From Pseudomonadota bacterium (lineage in GTDB: Bacteria; Pseudomonadota; Gammaproteobacteria; Burkholderiales; Burkholderiaceae_C), in the NCBI GenBank assembly GCA_022566735.1, contig JADFIG010000001.1, positions 62,001-126,000 on the forward strand: 64,000 bases of DNA, read 5' to 3'. Of the stretch, positions 16,213-26,100 are shown piece after piece; positions within the stretch are counted from its first letter, which is position 1, and each line of letters opens with the position of its first letter. The notes below the pieces were generated by a model. It worked only from the letters and a program-made list of their open reading frames with translations, did no database searches and was not told the origin of the DNA. The translations under genes and the position numbers were made by a program.

Positions 16213-18564
16213 ATGAATAAGGCAGTGATCCTGTCTGCCATCACCTTGTCGCTGGTGGGTGCGGCCTGGAATGGCGCAGTGCAAGCCGCCGAGGATGGCG
16301 CGGCGAAAACGACGTCTGCCGCCCCCGCGGCCAAGGCCTGGTCGCCTTACCAGCCGGTGAAGGCGCCGGCGGTGCCCGAGGTCAGGCAAAAGGGCTGGCC
16401 GCGCTCGTCCGTCGACGCCTATGTGCTGACCCAGCTCGAAGCCAAGGGCCTCAAGCCGTCGCCCGAAGCCGATCGCGCCACCTTCATCCGCCGCGCTACC
16501 CTGGACGCCTGGGGCCTGCTGCCCACACCGGAAGACATCCAGGCCTTCGTCAACGACAAGTCGCCCAAGGCGCACGAGAAGCTGGTCGACCGCTTGCTGG
16601 CCTCGCACCACTTCGGTGAGCGCCAGGCGCGCCGCTGGCTGGACCTGGCCCGCTACGCCGACAGCACCGGCTTCCAGAACGACAACACGCGTCCGAACAA
16701 CTGGCGTTACCGCGACTACGTCATCAACGCCTTCAACCAGGACAAGCCCTTCACGCGCTTCATCCAGGAGCAGGTGGCCGGCGACGAGCTGTGGCCGGAC
16801 AACCAGGAGGCCCGCATCGCCACGGGCTTCCTGGGCGGCTACCCGGACAACTTCAACTCGCGCGACCTGGTGCAGCGCAAGTACCAGATCGAGACCGACA
16901 TGACCGACCTGGTCGGCGAGACCTTCCTGTCCAGCACCATCGGTTGCGCCCGTTGCCACAACCACAAGTCGGACCGCGTCAGCCAGAAGGAGTACTTCCA
17001 GCTGCAGGCCTTCTTCGCCAACACCGCCTTCAATGAGAAGACGCCGCTGGCCCAGGGCACCGAGACCGAGTACGACAAGGAATTCCTCAAGGCCCAGGCC
17101 GCTTACCAGGAAGCCACCAAGGACATCCGCGCCAGGCAGAAGGCCATCCTGGACACGGTGCGCGAGGCCGGCCGCAAGTACTACAACGAGCGCTACCTCG
17201 ACGACAGCCGCGCCGCCATCTTCAAGCCCGAAGCCGAGTGGACCGCACTGGACAAGTGGGTGAACTGGCGCAAGCAGGCCGTGGCCTCGGACAACGAGAT
17301 CGTCAGCTACCTGAAGAACACAGCCGAGGAGAAAGACCGCGCCGACCACAACCCCGACAACGTCGAGAAGTGGAAGCAGTTCCAGGCCCTGCAGGCCGAG
17401 CTCAAGAAGTTCGACAAGCTCAAGCCCGCCAAGGGCAGCACCTGGCTGACCACCGCCTTCGAGCTGACCAACAAGGACGTGCCGGCCACGCATGTGCGTT
17501 TCGGTGGCATCCATGAGCGTCCGCTGGAAGCGGTGAACCCGGCCATCCCGGCGCTGTGGGGCGGCAAGGGCGAGGTCGCGATCACGCCGACGGCCACTTC
17601 CTCGGGCCGCCGCACCGCGCTGGCGCAATGGCTGAGCAGCGACAGCAACCCGCTGACCGCCCGCGTCTACGTCAACCGCGTCTGGGCGCAGTACTTCGAC
17701 AAGGGCATCGTGGCCACGGTGGCCGACTTCGGCCGCGCCGGCCAGAAGCCGACCCACCCCGAGCTGCTCGACCACCTGGCTTCGCGCTTCGTGCAAAACG
17801 GCTGGAGCGTGAAGAAGCTGCACCGCGAGATCCTGCTGTCGGCGACCTACCGCCAGGCTTCGGACGAGCGCGCCGATGCGCAGAAGCTGGACCCGGACAA
17901 CAAGCTGCTGGCGGTCTACCCGCGCAAGCGCCTGGAGGCCGAGGTCATCCGCGACTCGCTGCTGTACGCATCGGGCCTGCTGGTCGACAAGGTCGGTGGC
18001 CCCTCGGTGTTCCCGCCGGTGCTCAAGACGGGCGATGTGGGCAAGTCGCAGGACTTCGCCGGCAACCGCGCCTGGACCGTGTCGGAGAACAAGGAAGACT
18101 GGCACCGCCGCAGCATCTACGTGTTCACGCGCCGCAGCTTCCCGTACCCGATCACGCAGAACTTCGACCCGGCCAACCCGAACAACCCGCACCACAAACG
18201 GGATGTGACGACCACGCCGCTGCAGGCCCTGACGCTCTTCAACAGCGAGATCGTCTTCGACTGGAGCCAGGCACTGGCAGGCCGCGTCATCAACGAGGCC
18301 GGCCCGAACGAAGACGCCCAGCTCAAGCGCGTCTACGAAATCCTCTTTGCCCGCGACCCGAGCAAGGCCGAGCGCGCCGCCCTCAAGCAGTTCCTGGCCG
18401 AGCAGCAGATCGCCATCCGCCAGAAGGCCGCTTCCGGCAAGTTCGAAGTGGCCGTGCCCCAGGGCCTGAAGGACACCAAGGGCTTCGATCCGGTGCGCTC
18501 CGCCGCCTTCGTCGACCTGGTGCACACGGTCGCCAACTCCAACAACTTCGCCTACCGCTTCTGA
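16213..18564 (+). CDS. Exported DUF1549-DUF1553 protein with a CXXCH motif
   Basis: The track begins at 16189, but GGAGGT lies after that ATG and 7 bases before ATG 16213, which also gives a proper signal peptide (NKAVILSAITLSLVGAAWNGAVQA). The 783-residue product has the DUF1549 block (RATFIRRATLDAWGLLPTPEDI ... FGERQARRWLDLARYADSTGFQND) with GCARCHNHK (Cys245-His249), a possible haem c site. It is followed by the DUF1553 block (NPLTARVYVNRVWAQYFDKGIVATVADFG ... RRSIYVFTRRSFPYPITQNFD). Such proteins are abundant in Planctomycetes and uncommon in Proteobacteria. Molecular function is unknown; its partner is the next gene. It opens the rightward sigma-54 operon. Confidence 0.88.
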   Translation: MNKAVILSAITLSLVGAAWNGAVQAAEDGAAKTTSAAPAAKAWSPYQPVKAPAVPEVRQKGWPRSSVDAYVLTQLEAKGLKPSPEADRATFIRRATLDAWGLLPTPEDIQAFVNDKSPKAHEKLVDRLLASHHFGERQARRWLDLARYADSTGFQNDNTRPNNWRYRDYVINAFNQDKPFTRFIQEQVAGDELWPDNQEARIATGFLGGYPDNFNSRDLVQRKYQIETDMTDLVGETFLSSTIGCARCHNHKSDRVSQKEYFQLQAFFANTAFNEKTPLAQGTETEYDKEFLKAQAAYQEATKDIRARQKAILDTVREAGRKYYNERYLDDSRAAIFKPEAEWTALDKWVNWRKQAVASDNEIVSYLKNTAEEKDRADHNPDNVEKWKQFQALQAELKKFDKLKPAKGSTWLTTAFELTNKDVPATHVRFGGIHERPLEAVNPAIPALWGGKGEVAITPTATSSGRRTALAQWLSSDSNPLTARVYVNRVWAQYFDKGIVATVADFGRAGQKPTHPELLDHLASRFVQNGWSVKKLHREILLSATYRQASDERADAQKLDPDNKLLAVYPRKRLEAEVIRDSLLYASGLLVDKVGGPSVFPPVLKTGDVGKSQDFAGNRAWTVSENKEDWHRRSIYVFTRRSFPYPITQNFDPANPNNPHHKRDVTTTPLQALTLFNSEIVFDWSQALAGRVINEAGPNEDAQLKRVYEILFARDPSKAERAALKQFLAEQQIAIRQKAASGKFEVAVPQGLKDTKGFDPVRSAAFVDLVHTVANSNNFAYRF

Positions 18565-18596
18565 AGCGCACACACACCAAGGACCAAGGAACACAC

Positions 18597-20048
18597 ATGA
18601 GCAACGATCAACGCCGCACCTTCCTGCGCCAGGCCGGTCTGGGCCTGGGCGGTGCCGCCCTCGGTGGCTTCATCCCCGGCATTGGCCACGTCAGTGCCGC
18701 CACCGCGGCCGAGCTGGTGGACCCGCTGGCGCCCAAGGCCCCGCAGTTCGCCGCCAGGATCAAGTCGGTGATCTGGCTGCATCAGAACGGCGCGCCCTCC
18801 ACGCTGGACCTCTACGACCACAAGCCCGACCTGCAAAGGCTGGCAGGCCAGCCGGTGCCGGCGTCCTTCCTCAAGGGCATCAAGACCAGCACGCAAGGCG
18901 GCGTGGGCCGGCTGTACGTGTCCAAGGAGCGCACCTGGAAGCAGCACGGCGACAGCGGCGCCTGGTTCTCCAACCTGCTGCCTCACCTGGCCACCCAGGC
19001 CGACAAGCTGACCTTCATCAAGTCCAGCACCACCGTGGGCGCCACCCACGACATCTCCATCCTCAAGCTCAACACGGGCGACCTGAACCCGGGCCGTCCC
19101 TCGCTGGGCGCCTGGATCAACTACGCCCTGGGCTCGGCCAACCCCGACCTGCCGTCCTACGTGGTGCTCTACAACGGCGATCGCGAGCCCTCGGCCGGCT
19201 CGGTCAACTGGAGCGCGGGCTTCCTGCCGGCGGTCTACCAGGGCACGGCTTTCCGCCCCGGCGACTCCCCCATCCTCTACCTGGAGCGCCCCGAACTGCG
19301 CAACGCCGTGCAGCAGCGCACCTCGCTGGACCTGCTCAAGCGCCTGAACCTGATCGGCGCGGAGCAGTACCCGCATGACACCGAGCTCAAGGCCCGCCTG
19401 CAGTCCTACGAGCTGGCCGACCGCATGCAATCTGCGGCCCCTGCGGCCGTGGACATCAGCAAGGAAAGCGCCGCCACCAAGGAGCTCTATGGCCTCAACG
19501 ACAAGACCAGCCAGAGCTACGGCGAGGTGCTGCTGCGTGCCCGCCGCCTGGTGGAGCGCGGTGTGCGCTTCGTGCAGGTGGTCTCGGGCTTCCCCGAGGG
19601 CGTGGACATCGACCGCCAGAGCTGGGATGCGCACAGCGAGCTGGACGCCAACCACGCCGTCATGGCCCGCATGGTGGACAAGCCCATTGCCGGCCTGCTG
19701 CACGACCTGAAGGAGCGCGGCCTGCTGGACAGCACCCTGGTGGTGTGGACCTCCGAGTTCGGTCGCACCTCCTGGGGCGAGAGCGGCACCGGCCGCGACC
19801 ACAACCCCTGGGGCTACACCCAGTGGCTGGCCGGCGGTGGCCTCAAGGCGGGCTTCACCTATGGCGAGACCGACGACATCGGCCTGCAGGTGGCCGACAA
19901 GGACAAGGCCGTGGACACCTACGACCTGCACGCCACCGTGCTGCACCTGATGGGCCTGGACCACCTCAAGACCACCTTCATCCACAACGGCCGCTCCGAG
20001 CGCCCGACCGTGGTGTACGGCAAGGTCATCAAGGAGATCCTGGCCTGA
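18597..20048 (+). CDS. Tat-exported DUF1501 protein (sulfatase/alkaline-phosphatase superfamily)
   Basis: This 483-residue protein starts MSNDQRRTFLRQAGLGLGGAALGG, a good twin-arginine signal (RRTFLRQ), so it is probably exported folded. The body follows the DUF1501 pattern: IKSVIWLHQNGAPSTLDLYDHKP, GATHDISILKLNTGD, VRFVQVVSGFPEG ... SWDAHSELDANH, LVVWTSEFGRTSWGESGTGRDHNPWG and DLHATVLHLMGLDH. DUF1501 belongs to the alkaline-phosphatase/sulfatase fold, but no CXPXR sulfatase signature is present, so its chemistry is unknown. It follows the DUF1549/DUF1553 gene by 32 bases; the two families are commonly paired. Confidence 0.88.
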   Translation: MSNDQRRTFLRQAGLGLGGAALGGFIPGIGHVSAATAAELVDPLAPKAPQFAARIKSVIWLHQNGAPSTLDLYDHKPDLQRLAGQPVPASFLKGIKTSTQGGVGRLYVSKERTWKQHGDSGAWFSNLLPHLATQADKLTFIKSSTTVGATHDISILKLNTGDLNPGRPSLGAWINYALGSANPDLPSYVVLYNGDREPSAGSVNWSAGFLPAVYQGTAFRPGDSPILYLERPELRNAVQQRTSLDLLKRLNLIGAEQYPHDTELKARLQSYELADRMQSAAPAAVDISKESAATKELYGLNDKTSQSYGEVLLRARRLVERGVRFVQVVSGFPEGVDIDRQSWDAHSELDANHAVMARMVDKPIAGLLHDLKERGLLDSTLVVWTSEFGRTSWGESGTGRDHNPWGYTQWLAGGGLKAGFTYGETDDIGLQVADKDKAVDTYDLHATVLHLMGLDHLKTTFIHNGRSERPTVVYGKVIKEILA

Positions 20049-20440
20049 TGCTGCAAGGGACCCGCAAGACCTGGGTCGTGCTGGCCTTGCTGGCTGCGGT
20101 GTTCGGGGGCGTTCGCGCCGCCGACACCGAGCTGGACATGGACCTGATGCAGACCATCGAGGACACCAACAAGAGCCTGGCGTCGAACATCGCCACGCAG
20201 AACGGCCCCGGCAGCACCTCGGATGCGAAGGAGCTGCAGGCGCTGTTCGGCAAGGTCGAGGCGCATTTCGTGGCCAAGGGCGATGCCCCGGATGCGGTCG
20301 AGCTGTCGCGCAAGAGCCGGGAGCTGTCGGAGGCCATCGTCAAGTCGGTCGGCGCCAAGGACTTTGGTGCCGCGTCCGACTCGGCCACGACGCTGTCGCG
20401 CACCTGCCGCACCTGCCACACCTTCTACAAGAAGTCCTGA
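20048..20440 (+). CDS. Small cytochrome c with C-terminal haem site (class II-like)
   Basis: ATG 20048 shares one base with the stop of the DUF1501 gene, indicating coupling. The 130-residue product has a signal peptide (TWVVLALLAAVFGGVRA) and is mostly helical. It carries its only haem motif at the very end (SRTCRTCHTFYKKS). A four-helix body with C-terminal CXXCH is the plan of class II cytochromes. It would shuttle electrons in the periplasm. A second cytochrome of the same plan lies four genes on. Confidence 0.8.
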   Translation: MLQGTRKTWVVLALLAAVFGGVRAADTELDMDLMQTIEDTNKSLASNIATQNGPGSTSDAKELQALFGKVEAHFVAKGDAPDAVELSRKSRELSEAIVKSVGAKDFGAASDSATTLSRTCRTCHTFYKKS

Positions 20441-20452
20441 GAGGGTGAGCTG

Positions 20453-21277
20453 TTGCCAAACCACGTGTTGAGTTCAAGCTGGAGCGGGGTGTGGAGCCTG
20501 TCGGTGTGCCTGTCGATGACCTTGTCCGTCGGCGTGGCGGCCTGGCTGGTCGGCCTGCCGCCGAGCGCCTGGGCGGCCAAGGCTGCCCCGGTGGGGCGCG
20601 GCAAGCCGGCACAGCCCGCGGTGCCGGCAGCGATGGCACCCCAGGTGCCCGCAGGCAACCCCTTGCTGGGCCGCGACAAGATCGACAGCGAACGCTGCCA
20701 GGAATGCCACGGCGCCGACGGGCAGGGCGCGGGCCATGCCAACGGGCCGGAAGGCAAGTTCGCCAAGCTGGCCGGGCAGGACGCGGCCTACGTGCTCAAG
20801 CAGATGCAGGACTTCCGCTCCGGCGCGCGCAAGCACGACCAGATGGCCATCATGGCGCGCAGCGTCAGCGACGAGGACGTGCGCGACATCGCGGCCCATT
20901 TCGCCAGCCTGGCGCCCATGCGCGGCGAGCCCGTGGCGGGCGCTGCGGCGCAGGCCCTGGCGCAGCGTGGGCAGCAGCTCTTCGCGCAAGGCGATGCGGC
21001 CCGGGGCGTGCCGGCCTGTGCGAGCTGCCACGGCGCGGCCGGGGAGGGCAACGCCGCCTTGCGTGCACCGCGCATCGCCGGGCAGGAGTGGCGCTACCTC
21101 GACAAGCAACTGCGCGACTGGCGCTCCGGCGAGCGCCGCAACAGCCCCGACGGCGCCATGAACCAGGCCCTGTCGCGGCTGAGCGATGCCGACATCGACG
21201 CCTTGACCCAGCACCTGGCGAGCCTGCCAGCCCCCCATCCCTCACTTTCCACCGCGTTTCAGGAGCAACACCGATGA
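20453..21277 (+). CDS. Dihaem cytochrome c (c4-like)
   Basis: The product has two class I domains, each with one haem motif: ERCQECHGADGQGAG and PACASCHGAAGEGN. Likely Met ligands are in KHDQMAIMARS and SPDGAMNQALS. That two-domain plan is cytochrome c4-like. The TTG start of the track (20453) follows a purine-rich GAGAGGGTGAGC, but its leader is long; an internal ATG giving MTLSVGVAAWLVGLPPSAWAAKA is an alternative. It overlaps the next gene by 4 bases, so both are probably translated together. Confidence 0.85.
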   Translation: MPNHVLSSSWSGVWSLSVCLSMTLSVGVAAWLVGLPPSAWAAKAAPVGRGKPAQPAVPAAMAPQVPAGNPLLGRDKIDSERCQECHGADGQGAGHANGPEGKFAKLAGQDAAYVLKQMQDFRSGARKHDQMAIMARSVSDEDVRDIAAHFASLAPMRGEPVAGAAAQALAQRGQQLFAQGDAARGVPACASCHGAAGEGNAALRAPRIAGQEWRYLDKQLRDWRSGERRNSPDGAMNQALSRLSDADIDALTQHLASLPAPHPSLSTAFQEQHR

Positions 21278-21894
21278 GCCACTGGTTCAAGAACACCGCC
21301 ACCGCGCTGGCGACCGTGCTGGGCGCCGCCGCCTGGCTGAGCGCGCTGCCGGCCCATGCCGCGCTGAAGGCCGGCGATGCCGCCCCCGAGTTCAAGCTGA
21401 AGGCCTCGCAGGCCGGCAAGGCCTTCACCTACTCCCTCAAGGACGCCTTGCGCAAGGGCCCGGTGGTGGTCTATTTCTACCCCTCGGCCTTCACGGCGGG
21501 CTGCAATGTGCAAGCCCACCTGTTCGCCACCCAGGTGGACAAGTTCGCTGAAGTCGGCGCCACCATCGTGGGCGTGTCGCTGGACAGCATCGAGCGCCTC
21601 AACGACTTCTCCGCCGACCCGCAGTACTGCGCCGGCAAGATCCCCGTGGCCTCGGACGCCGACGGCCTGGTGGCCCGCGCCTTCGACCTGCCCATCAGCG
21701 CGGTGCCTGCCGGCCGCAAGGACACGCGCGGCGTCGAGATCGACCACGCCCGCACCGAGCGCACCACCTTCATCGTCACCCCGGACGGCCGCGTGGCCGC
21801 CACCGTGGGCGGCGTGGCCCCCGATGCCAACGTGCAGCAGGCCCTGGACATCGTGCAGCGCCTGCGCGCCAAGGCCGCGCCGGGCAAGTCCTGA
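21274..21894 (+). CDS. Secreted AhpC/TSA-type peroxiredoxin
   Basis: The gene overlaps the cytochrome c4-like gene (ATGA) and has AGGAG upstream. The 206-residue product has a signal peptide (ATALATVLGAAAWLSALPAHA). The thioredoxin-fold domain runs LKAGDAAPEFKLKASQAGKAFTYSLKDALRKGPVVVYFYPSAFTAGCNVQ, with the peroxidatic Cys in TAGC, and a second Cys follows in DPQYCAGKIPVASD. It resembles Bcp-like peroxiredoxins but is exported. A periplasmic peroxidase beside several cytochromes suggests that the pathway makes peroxide or works under oxidative conditions. Confidence 0.85.
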   Translation: MSHWFKNTATALATVLGAAAWLSALPAHAALKAGDAAPEFKLKASQAGKAFTYSLKDALRKGPVVVYFYPSAFTAGCNVQAHLFATQVDKFAEVGATIVGVSLDSIERLNDFSADPQYCAGKIPVASDADGLVARAFDLPISAVPAGRKDTRGVEIDHARTERTTFIVTPDGRVAATVGGVAPDANVQQALDIVQRLRAKAAPGKS

Positions 21895-21954
21895 GCCTGC
21901 CATCCCCTCCGACCCCGCCTTCCCACCTCTCCTCAACCCAAGCTGAAACACACC

Positions 21955-22443
21955 ATGAGATTGCGTCTGACACCCTTGCTGAGCGCCACGCTGGCGCTCA
22001 CCACCCTCGCCGCCACCCTGGCCACCACGGGCACCGCCTGGGCCCAGCAAGCCCCCAAGCCCGAGCAGCTCATCAAGTGGCGCCAGTCGGCCTACCAGGT
22101 GCTGGCCTGGAACACCGGCCGCGTCAAGGCCAATGTGGACGGCACCTACAACAAGGACGACGTCATCAAGGCCTCCAACACCATCGCCGCGCTGGCCAAT
22201 TCGGGCCTGGGCTCGCTCTACGCCCCTGGCACCGAAACCGGCAAGGGCTGGCACGAGACCACCGTCAAGCCCGAACTGTTCACCGACAAGAAGGCCGGTG
22301 AAGTGGCCGCGGCTTTCAACAAGGAAGCCAACGAGCTGGCCCGCGTGGCGGCCGTGGGCGATGTGGCTGCGGTGAAAGCCCAGCTGGGCAAGCTGCAGGG
22401 CACCTGCAAGGCCTGCCACGACGATTTCCGCAAAAAGGACTGA
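21955..22443 (+). CDS. Cytochrome c'-type (class II) protein
   Basis: The 162-residue product has a signal peptide ending TTGTAWAQ. It is largely helical (QLIKWRQSAYQVLAWNTGRVKANVDG near the start) with one haem site at the C-terminus, GTCKACHDDFRKKD (Cys151-His155). KWRQ...MxxN/R at the first helix and CXXCHXXF(R/K) at the end are hallmarks of cytochromes c'. These bind NO or CO or act as electron carriers. It is the third small cytochrome of this operon. Confidence 0.9.
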   Translation: MRLRLTPLLSATLALTTLAATLATTGTAWAQQAPKPEQLIKWRQSAYQVLAWNTGRVKANVDGTYNKDDVIKASNTIAALANSGLGSLYAPGTETGKGWHETTVKPELFTDKKAGEVAAAFNKEANELARVAAVGDVAAVKAQLGKLQGTCKACHDDFRKKD

Positions 22444-22456
22444 CAGGAGCGACGCC

Positions 22457-23173
22457 ATGAAACACAGCCAACGACTCATCACCTCCCTGGCCCTGCTGAC
22501 GCTGTCCGGCGCGGCACTGGCCCAAAGCGCCGCACCTGCTGCGCCCGCCGCACCCGCCAACCGCGAGACCGGCCCTTTCAGCTTCTTCGTGACCAGCGTG
22601 GGCTCGGGCAAGGGCGCCGACCTCGGCGGCCTGGCCGGTGCCGACGCGCACTGCCAGAAGCTGGCTTCCGCCGTGGGCGCGGGCAGCAAGACCTGGCGCG
22701 CCTACCTCAGCACCCAGTCCTGGGATGGCAAGCCCGCCGTCCACGCGCGTGAGCGCATCGGCACGGGCCCGTGGTTCAACGTCAAGGGCGCCCTGATCGC
22801 CCGCAGCGTCAGCCACCTGCACGGCGACGAGCTGGAAGAAGCCCGCATCGGCAACGCCGTGAACTGGTCCACCGCCCTCACCGAGAAGGGCGAGCCGGTC
22901 AAGCGCGCGGGCGACACGCCCAACGAGCACGACATCCTCACCGGCTCGCTGCCCGATGGCCGTGCCTTCGTCAACGACACGTCCGACCGCACCTGCAAGA
23001 ACTACACGAGCAGCGCGGAAGACGGTGCCGTGCAGGTCGGCCACTTCGACCGCACCGGCGGCGTGCACACGGCGCTGTCGTGGAACTCGGCGCACCCCAG
23101 CCGCGGTTGCAGCCAGCCCAAGCTGGTGAGCTCCGGCGGCGCGGGCTACTTCTATTGCTTCGCCGCGAAGTGA
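22457..23173 (+). CDS. Secreted DUF1554/C-type-lectin-like protein
   Basis: The 238-residue product has a signal peptide (LITSLALLTLSGAALAQ) and an Ala-Pro linker. The domain reads FSFFVTSVGSGKGADLGGLAGADAHCQKLASAVGAGSKTWRAYLST ... DRTCKNYTSS ... SWNSAHPSRGCSQPKLVSSGGAGYFYCFAAK. FVTS...G.LGGLAGADA.CQ.LA is the opening of DUF1554-like, lectin/endostatin-fold domains, and four Cys could form two disulfides. It probably binds a ligand or surface in the periplasm or outside. Nothing in it points to catalysis. Confidence 0.75.
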   Translation: MKHSQRLITSLALLTLSGAALAQSAAPAAPAAPANRETGPFSFFVTSVGSGKGADLGGLAGADAHCQKLASAVGAGSKTWRAYLSTQSWDGKPAVHARERIGTGPWFNVKGALIARSVSHLHGDELEEARIGNAVNWSTALTEKGEPVKRAGDTPNEHDILTGSLPDGRAFVNDTSDRTCKNYTSSAEDGAVQVGHFDRTGGVHTALSWNSAHPSRGCSQPKLVSSGGAGYFYCFAAK

Positions 23174-23189
23174 GCCCCGGGGCGCTGTC

Positions 23190-26100
23190 ATGTGGATCGT
23201 CCAAGTCGCGCTGCGGCGCCCCTACACCTTCGTCGTCGCGGCCCTGCTGATCCTGCTGGCCACGCCCTTCGTGCTGCGCAAGACGCCGGTGGACGTCTTC
23301 CCCGAGATCGACATCCCCGTGGTGGCCATCCTGATGAGCTACAACGGCCTGCCGGCCAAGGAGATGAACGACCGCATCATCACGCCCATCGAGCGCAACC
23401 TGGCCAACTCGGTGAGCGACATGGAACACACCGAGTCGCAGACCCTGGCGGGCATGGGCATCATCAAGGTGTTCTTCCAGCCGCAGGTGGACCAGGCCAC
23501 GGCCATCGCCCAGGTGGTGGCCAGCACGCAGGCCTCGCTGCGCTCGCTGCCGGCCGGCGCCACGCCGCCCACCATCATCAAGTACAGCGCCACCGACCTG
23601 CCCGTCCTGCAGCTGGGTTTTTCCAGCCCGGTGCGCAGCGAGCAGGAGCTCAACGAGCAGGCCTTCAACGTGCTGCGCACCAAGCTCATCACCATCCCCG
23701 GGGTGGCGGTGACGGCGCCGTACGGCGGGCGCTTCCGCCAGGTCTCGGTGGACATCAACGGCGCGGCCCTGTCGGCGCGCGGCCTGAGCGCGGTGGACGT
23801 GGTCAACGCGCTGAACGTGCAGAACCTGACCCTGCCTTCGGGCACGGCCAAGATCGGTGCGCAGGAGGTCAACATCGACCTCAACGGCTCGCCCAGGAAC
23901 ATGGCCGCGCTGGGCGACATCCCCATCACCACGGCCAATGGCGCGACGGTGTTCCTGCGCGATGTGGCCCAGGTGCGCGACGGCTACCAGCCGCAGACCA
24001 ACGTGGTGCGCCGCGACGGCGAGCGCGGCCTGCTGATGACGGTGCTGCGCAATGGCGGCGCCTCCACGCTGGACATCATCGACACCATCCGCCGCGACCT
24101 GCCCAAGGCGGTGCTGGCGCTGCCGGAGGACATCACCGTCACGCCGCTGGCCGACCAGTCGGTGTTCGTCAACGCGGCCATCCGCTCGGTGGTGCACGAG
24201 GCCCTCATCGCCGCGGCCCTGACGGCCACCTTGCTGCTGCTGTTCCTGGGCAACTGGCGCAGCACCCTGATCATCGCGGTGTCCATCCCGCTGTCCATCC
24301 TGTGCTCGTTGATCGTGCTGCACCTGATCGGCCAGACCATCAACATCATGACGCTGGGCGGGCTGGCGCTGGCCGTGGGCATCCTGGTGGACGATGCCAC
24401 GGTGGAGATCGAAAACGTCGAGCGCCACCTGCACATGGGCAAACGGCCGCAGCAGGCCATCCTGGACGGGGCCGCCGAGATCGCCACGCCGGCCCTGGTG
24501 GCCACGCTGTGCATCTGCATCGCCTTCGTGCCCATGTTCTTCCTCACCGGGGTGGCGGGCAAGCTGTTCGTGCCGCTGGCGCAGGCGGTGGTGTTCGCCA
24601 TGCTGGCCTCCTACGTGCTGTCGCGCACCCTGGTGCCCACGCTGGTGATGTACCTGATGCAGCGCCAGCCCCGTGCGGCGCCTGCCGAGGCAGGGGCGCA
24701 GGCGCCGGGCCGCTGGCGTCGCATCCACCTGGCGTTCGAGGCCGGCTTCGAGCGCCTGCGCCACGACCACGCGGTGGTGCTGGCGGCCCTGCTGCGCCGC
24801 AAGCGCCTGGCGGGCGGGGTGTTCCTGGGCCTGGCGCTGCTGTCGTGCGGGCTCTACACCCAGCTGGGCCGCGACTTCTTCCCGGTGGTCGATGCCGGCC
24901 AGATCCGCCTGCATGTGCGCGCGCCGCTGGGCACCCGGCTGGAGGAGATGCCGGCCTTCGTGGATCAGGTCGAGGCGCGCATCCGCCAGCTCGTCGGTCC
25001 CGAGCAGATCTCGGGCATCGTGGACATCGTGGGCGGGCCTTACACGCCCTACAACACGCTCTACAACAACAACGGCACCTTCGACAGCAGCGACGTGGAG
25101 ATCCTGGTGTCGCTCAAGCCCGGCCACGCGCCCACCGCGGGGCACATCCGCAAGCTGCGCCAGGCCCTGCCGCGCGACTTCCCGGGCAACGAGTTCTACT
25201 TCCAGCCCGCCGACATGGTCAGCCAGACGCTGAACTTCGGCCTGAGCGCGCCGATCGACATCCAGATCCAGGGCAACAAGACGGCCGAGAATCTGGCCGT
25301 GGCCACGGAGCTGGTCAACCAGGTGCGCCAGGTGCCCGGTGCGGTGGACACCACGCTGTACCAGCGCTTCAACCGCCGCGCCCTGTCGCTGGAGATGGAC
25401 CGCGCGGCCCTGGCGCAGACCGGCCTGGTGGCGCGCGATGTGGCGCAGAACGTGATGGTGTCGCTGAGCTCCAGCTTCCAGACCGCGCCCACGTACTGGC
25501 TCAACCAGGCCAATGGCACGGTCTACAACGTGGCGGTGCAGGCGCCCCAGCACGAGATCGACAGCCTGGGCGCGATGCTGAGCATCCCCGTCAACCCGGC
25601 GGGTGCCGGCACCGGTGGGGCGCAGCGCGAGCCGCAACTGCTGGGCAATGTGGTGCAGGTCAAGTCCAGCAGCCAGCAGGGCAATGTCTCGCACTTCAAC
25701 ATCGCCAACGTCATCGACATCCACACCGGGGTGGACGGCCGCGACCTGGGCAGCACCTGCGACGACATCGCCCGCCTGGTCGAGGCCGCACGCGCCAGGC
25801 TGCCGCGCGGCAGCGAGATCACGGTGCGCGGCCAGATCACCACGCTGCAGACGGCGTTCGAGCAGCTGGGCTGGGGCCTGCTGGTGGCGGTGGTGCTGGT
25901 CTACCTGCTGCTGGTGGTGAACTTCCAGTCCTGGCTGGACGCGCTGATCATCGTCAGTGCCTTGCCCGCTGCGCTGGCCGGCATCGCCTGGATGCTGTTC
26001 CTGTCCGGCACGCCGCTGTCGGTGCCCGCGCTCACCGGCGCCATCATGACGGTGGGCGTGGCCACGGCCAACAGCATCCTGGTGGTGGCCTTTGCCCGCC

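Noticed and set aside
16090-18594. 834-codon minus-strand ORF
   Set aside because: It is antisense to the DUF1549/DUF1553 gene, which has clear family motifs, a signal peptide and a ribosome site. The antisense product shows no recognisable domain.
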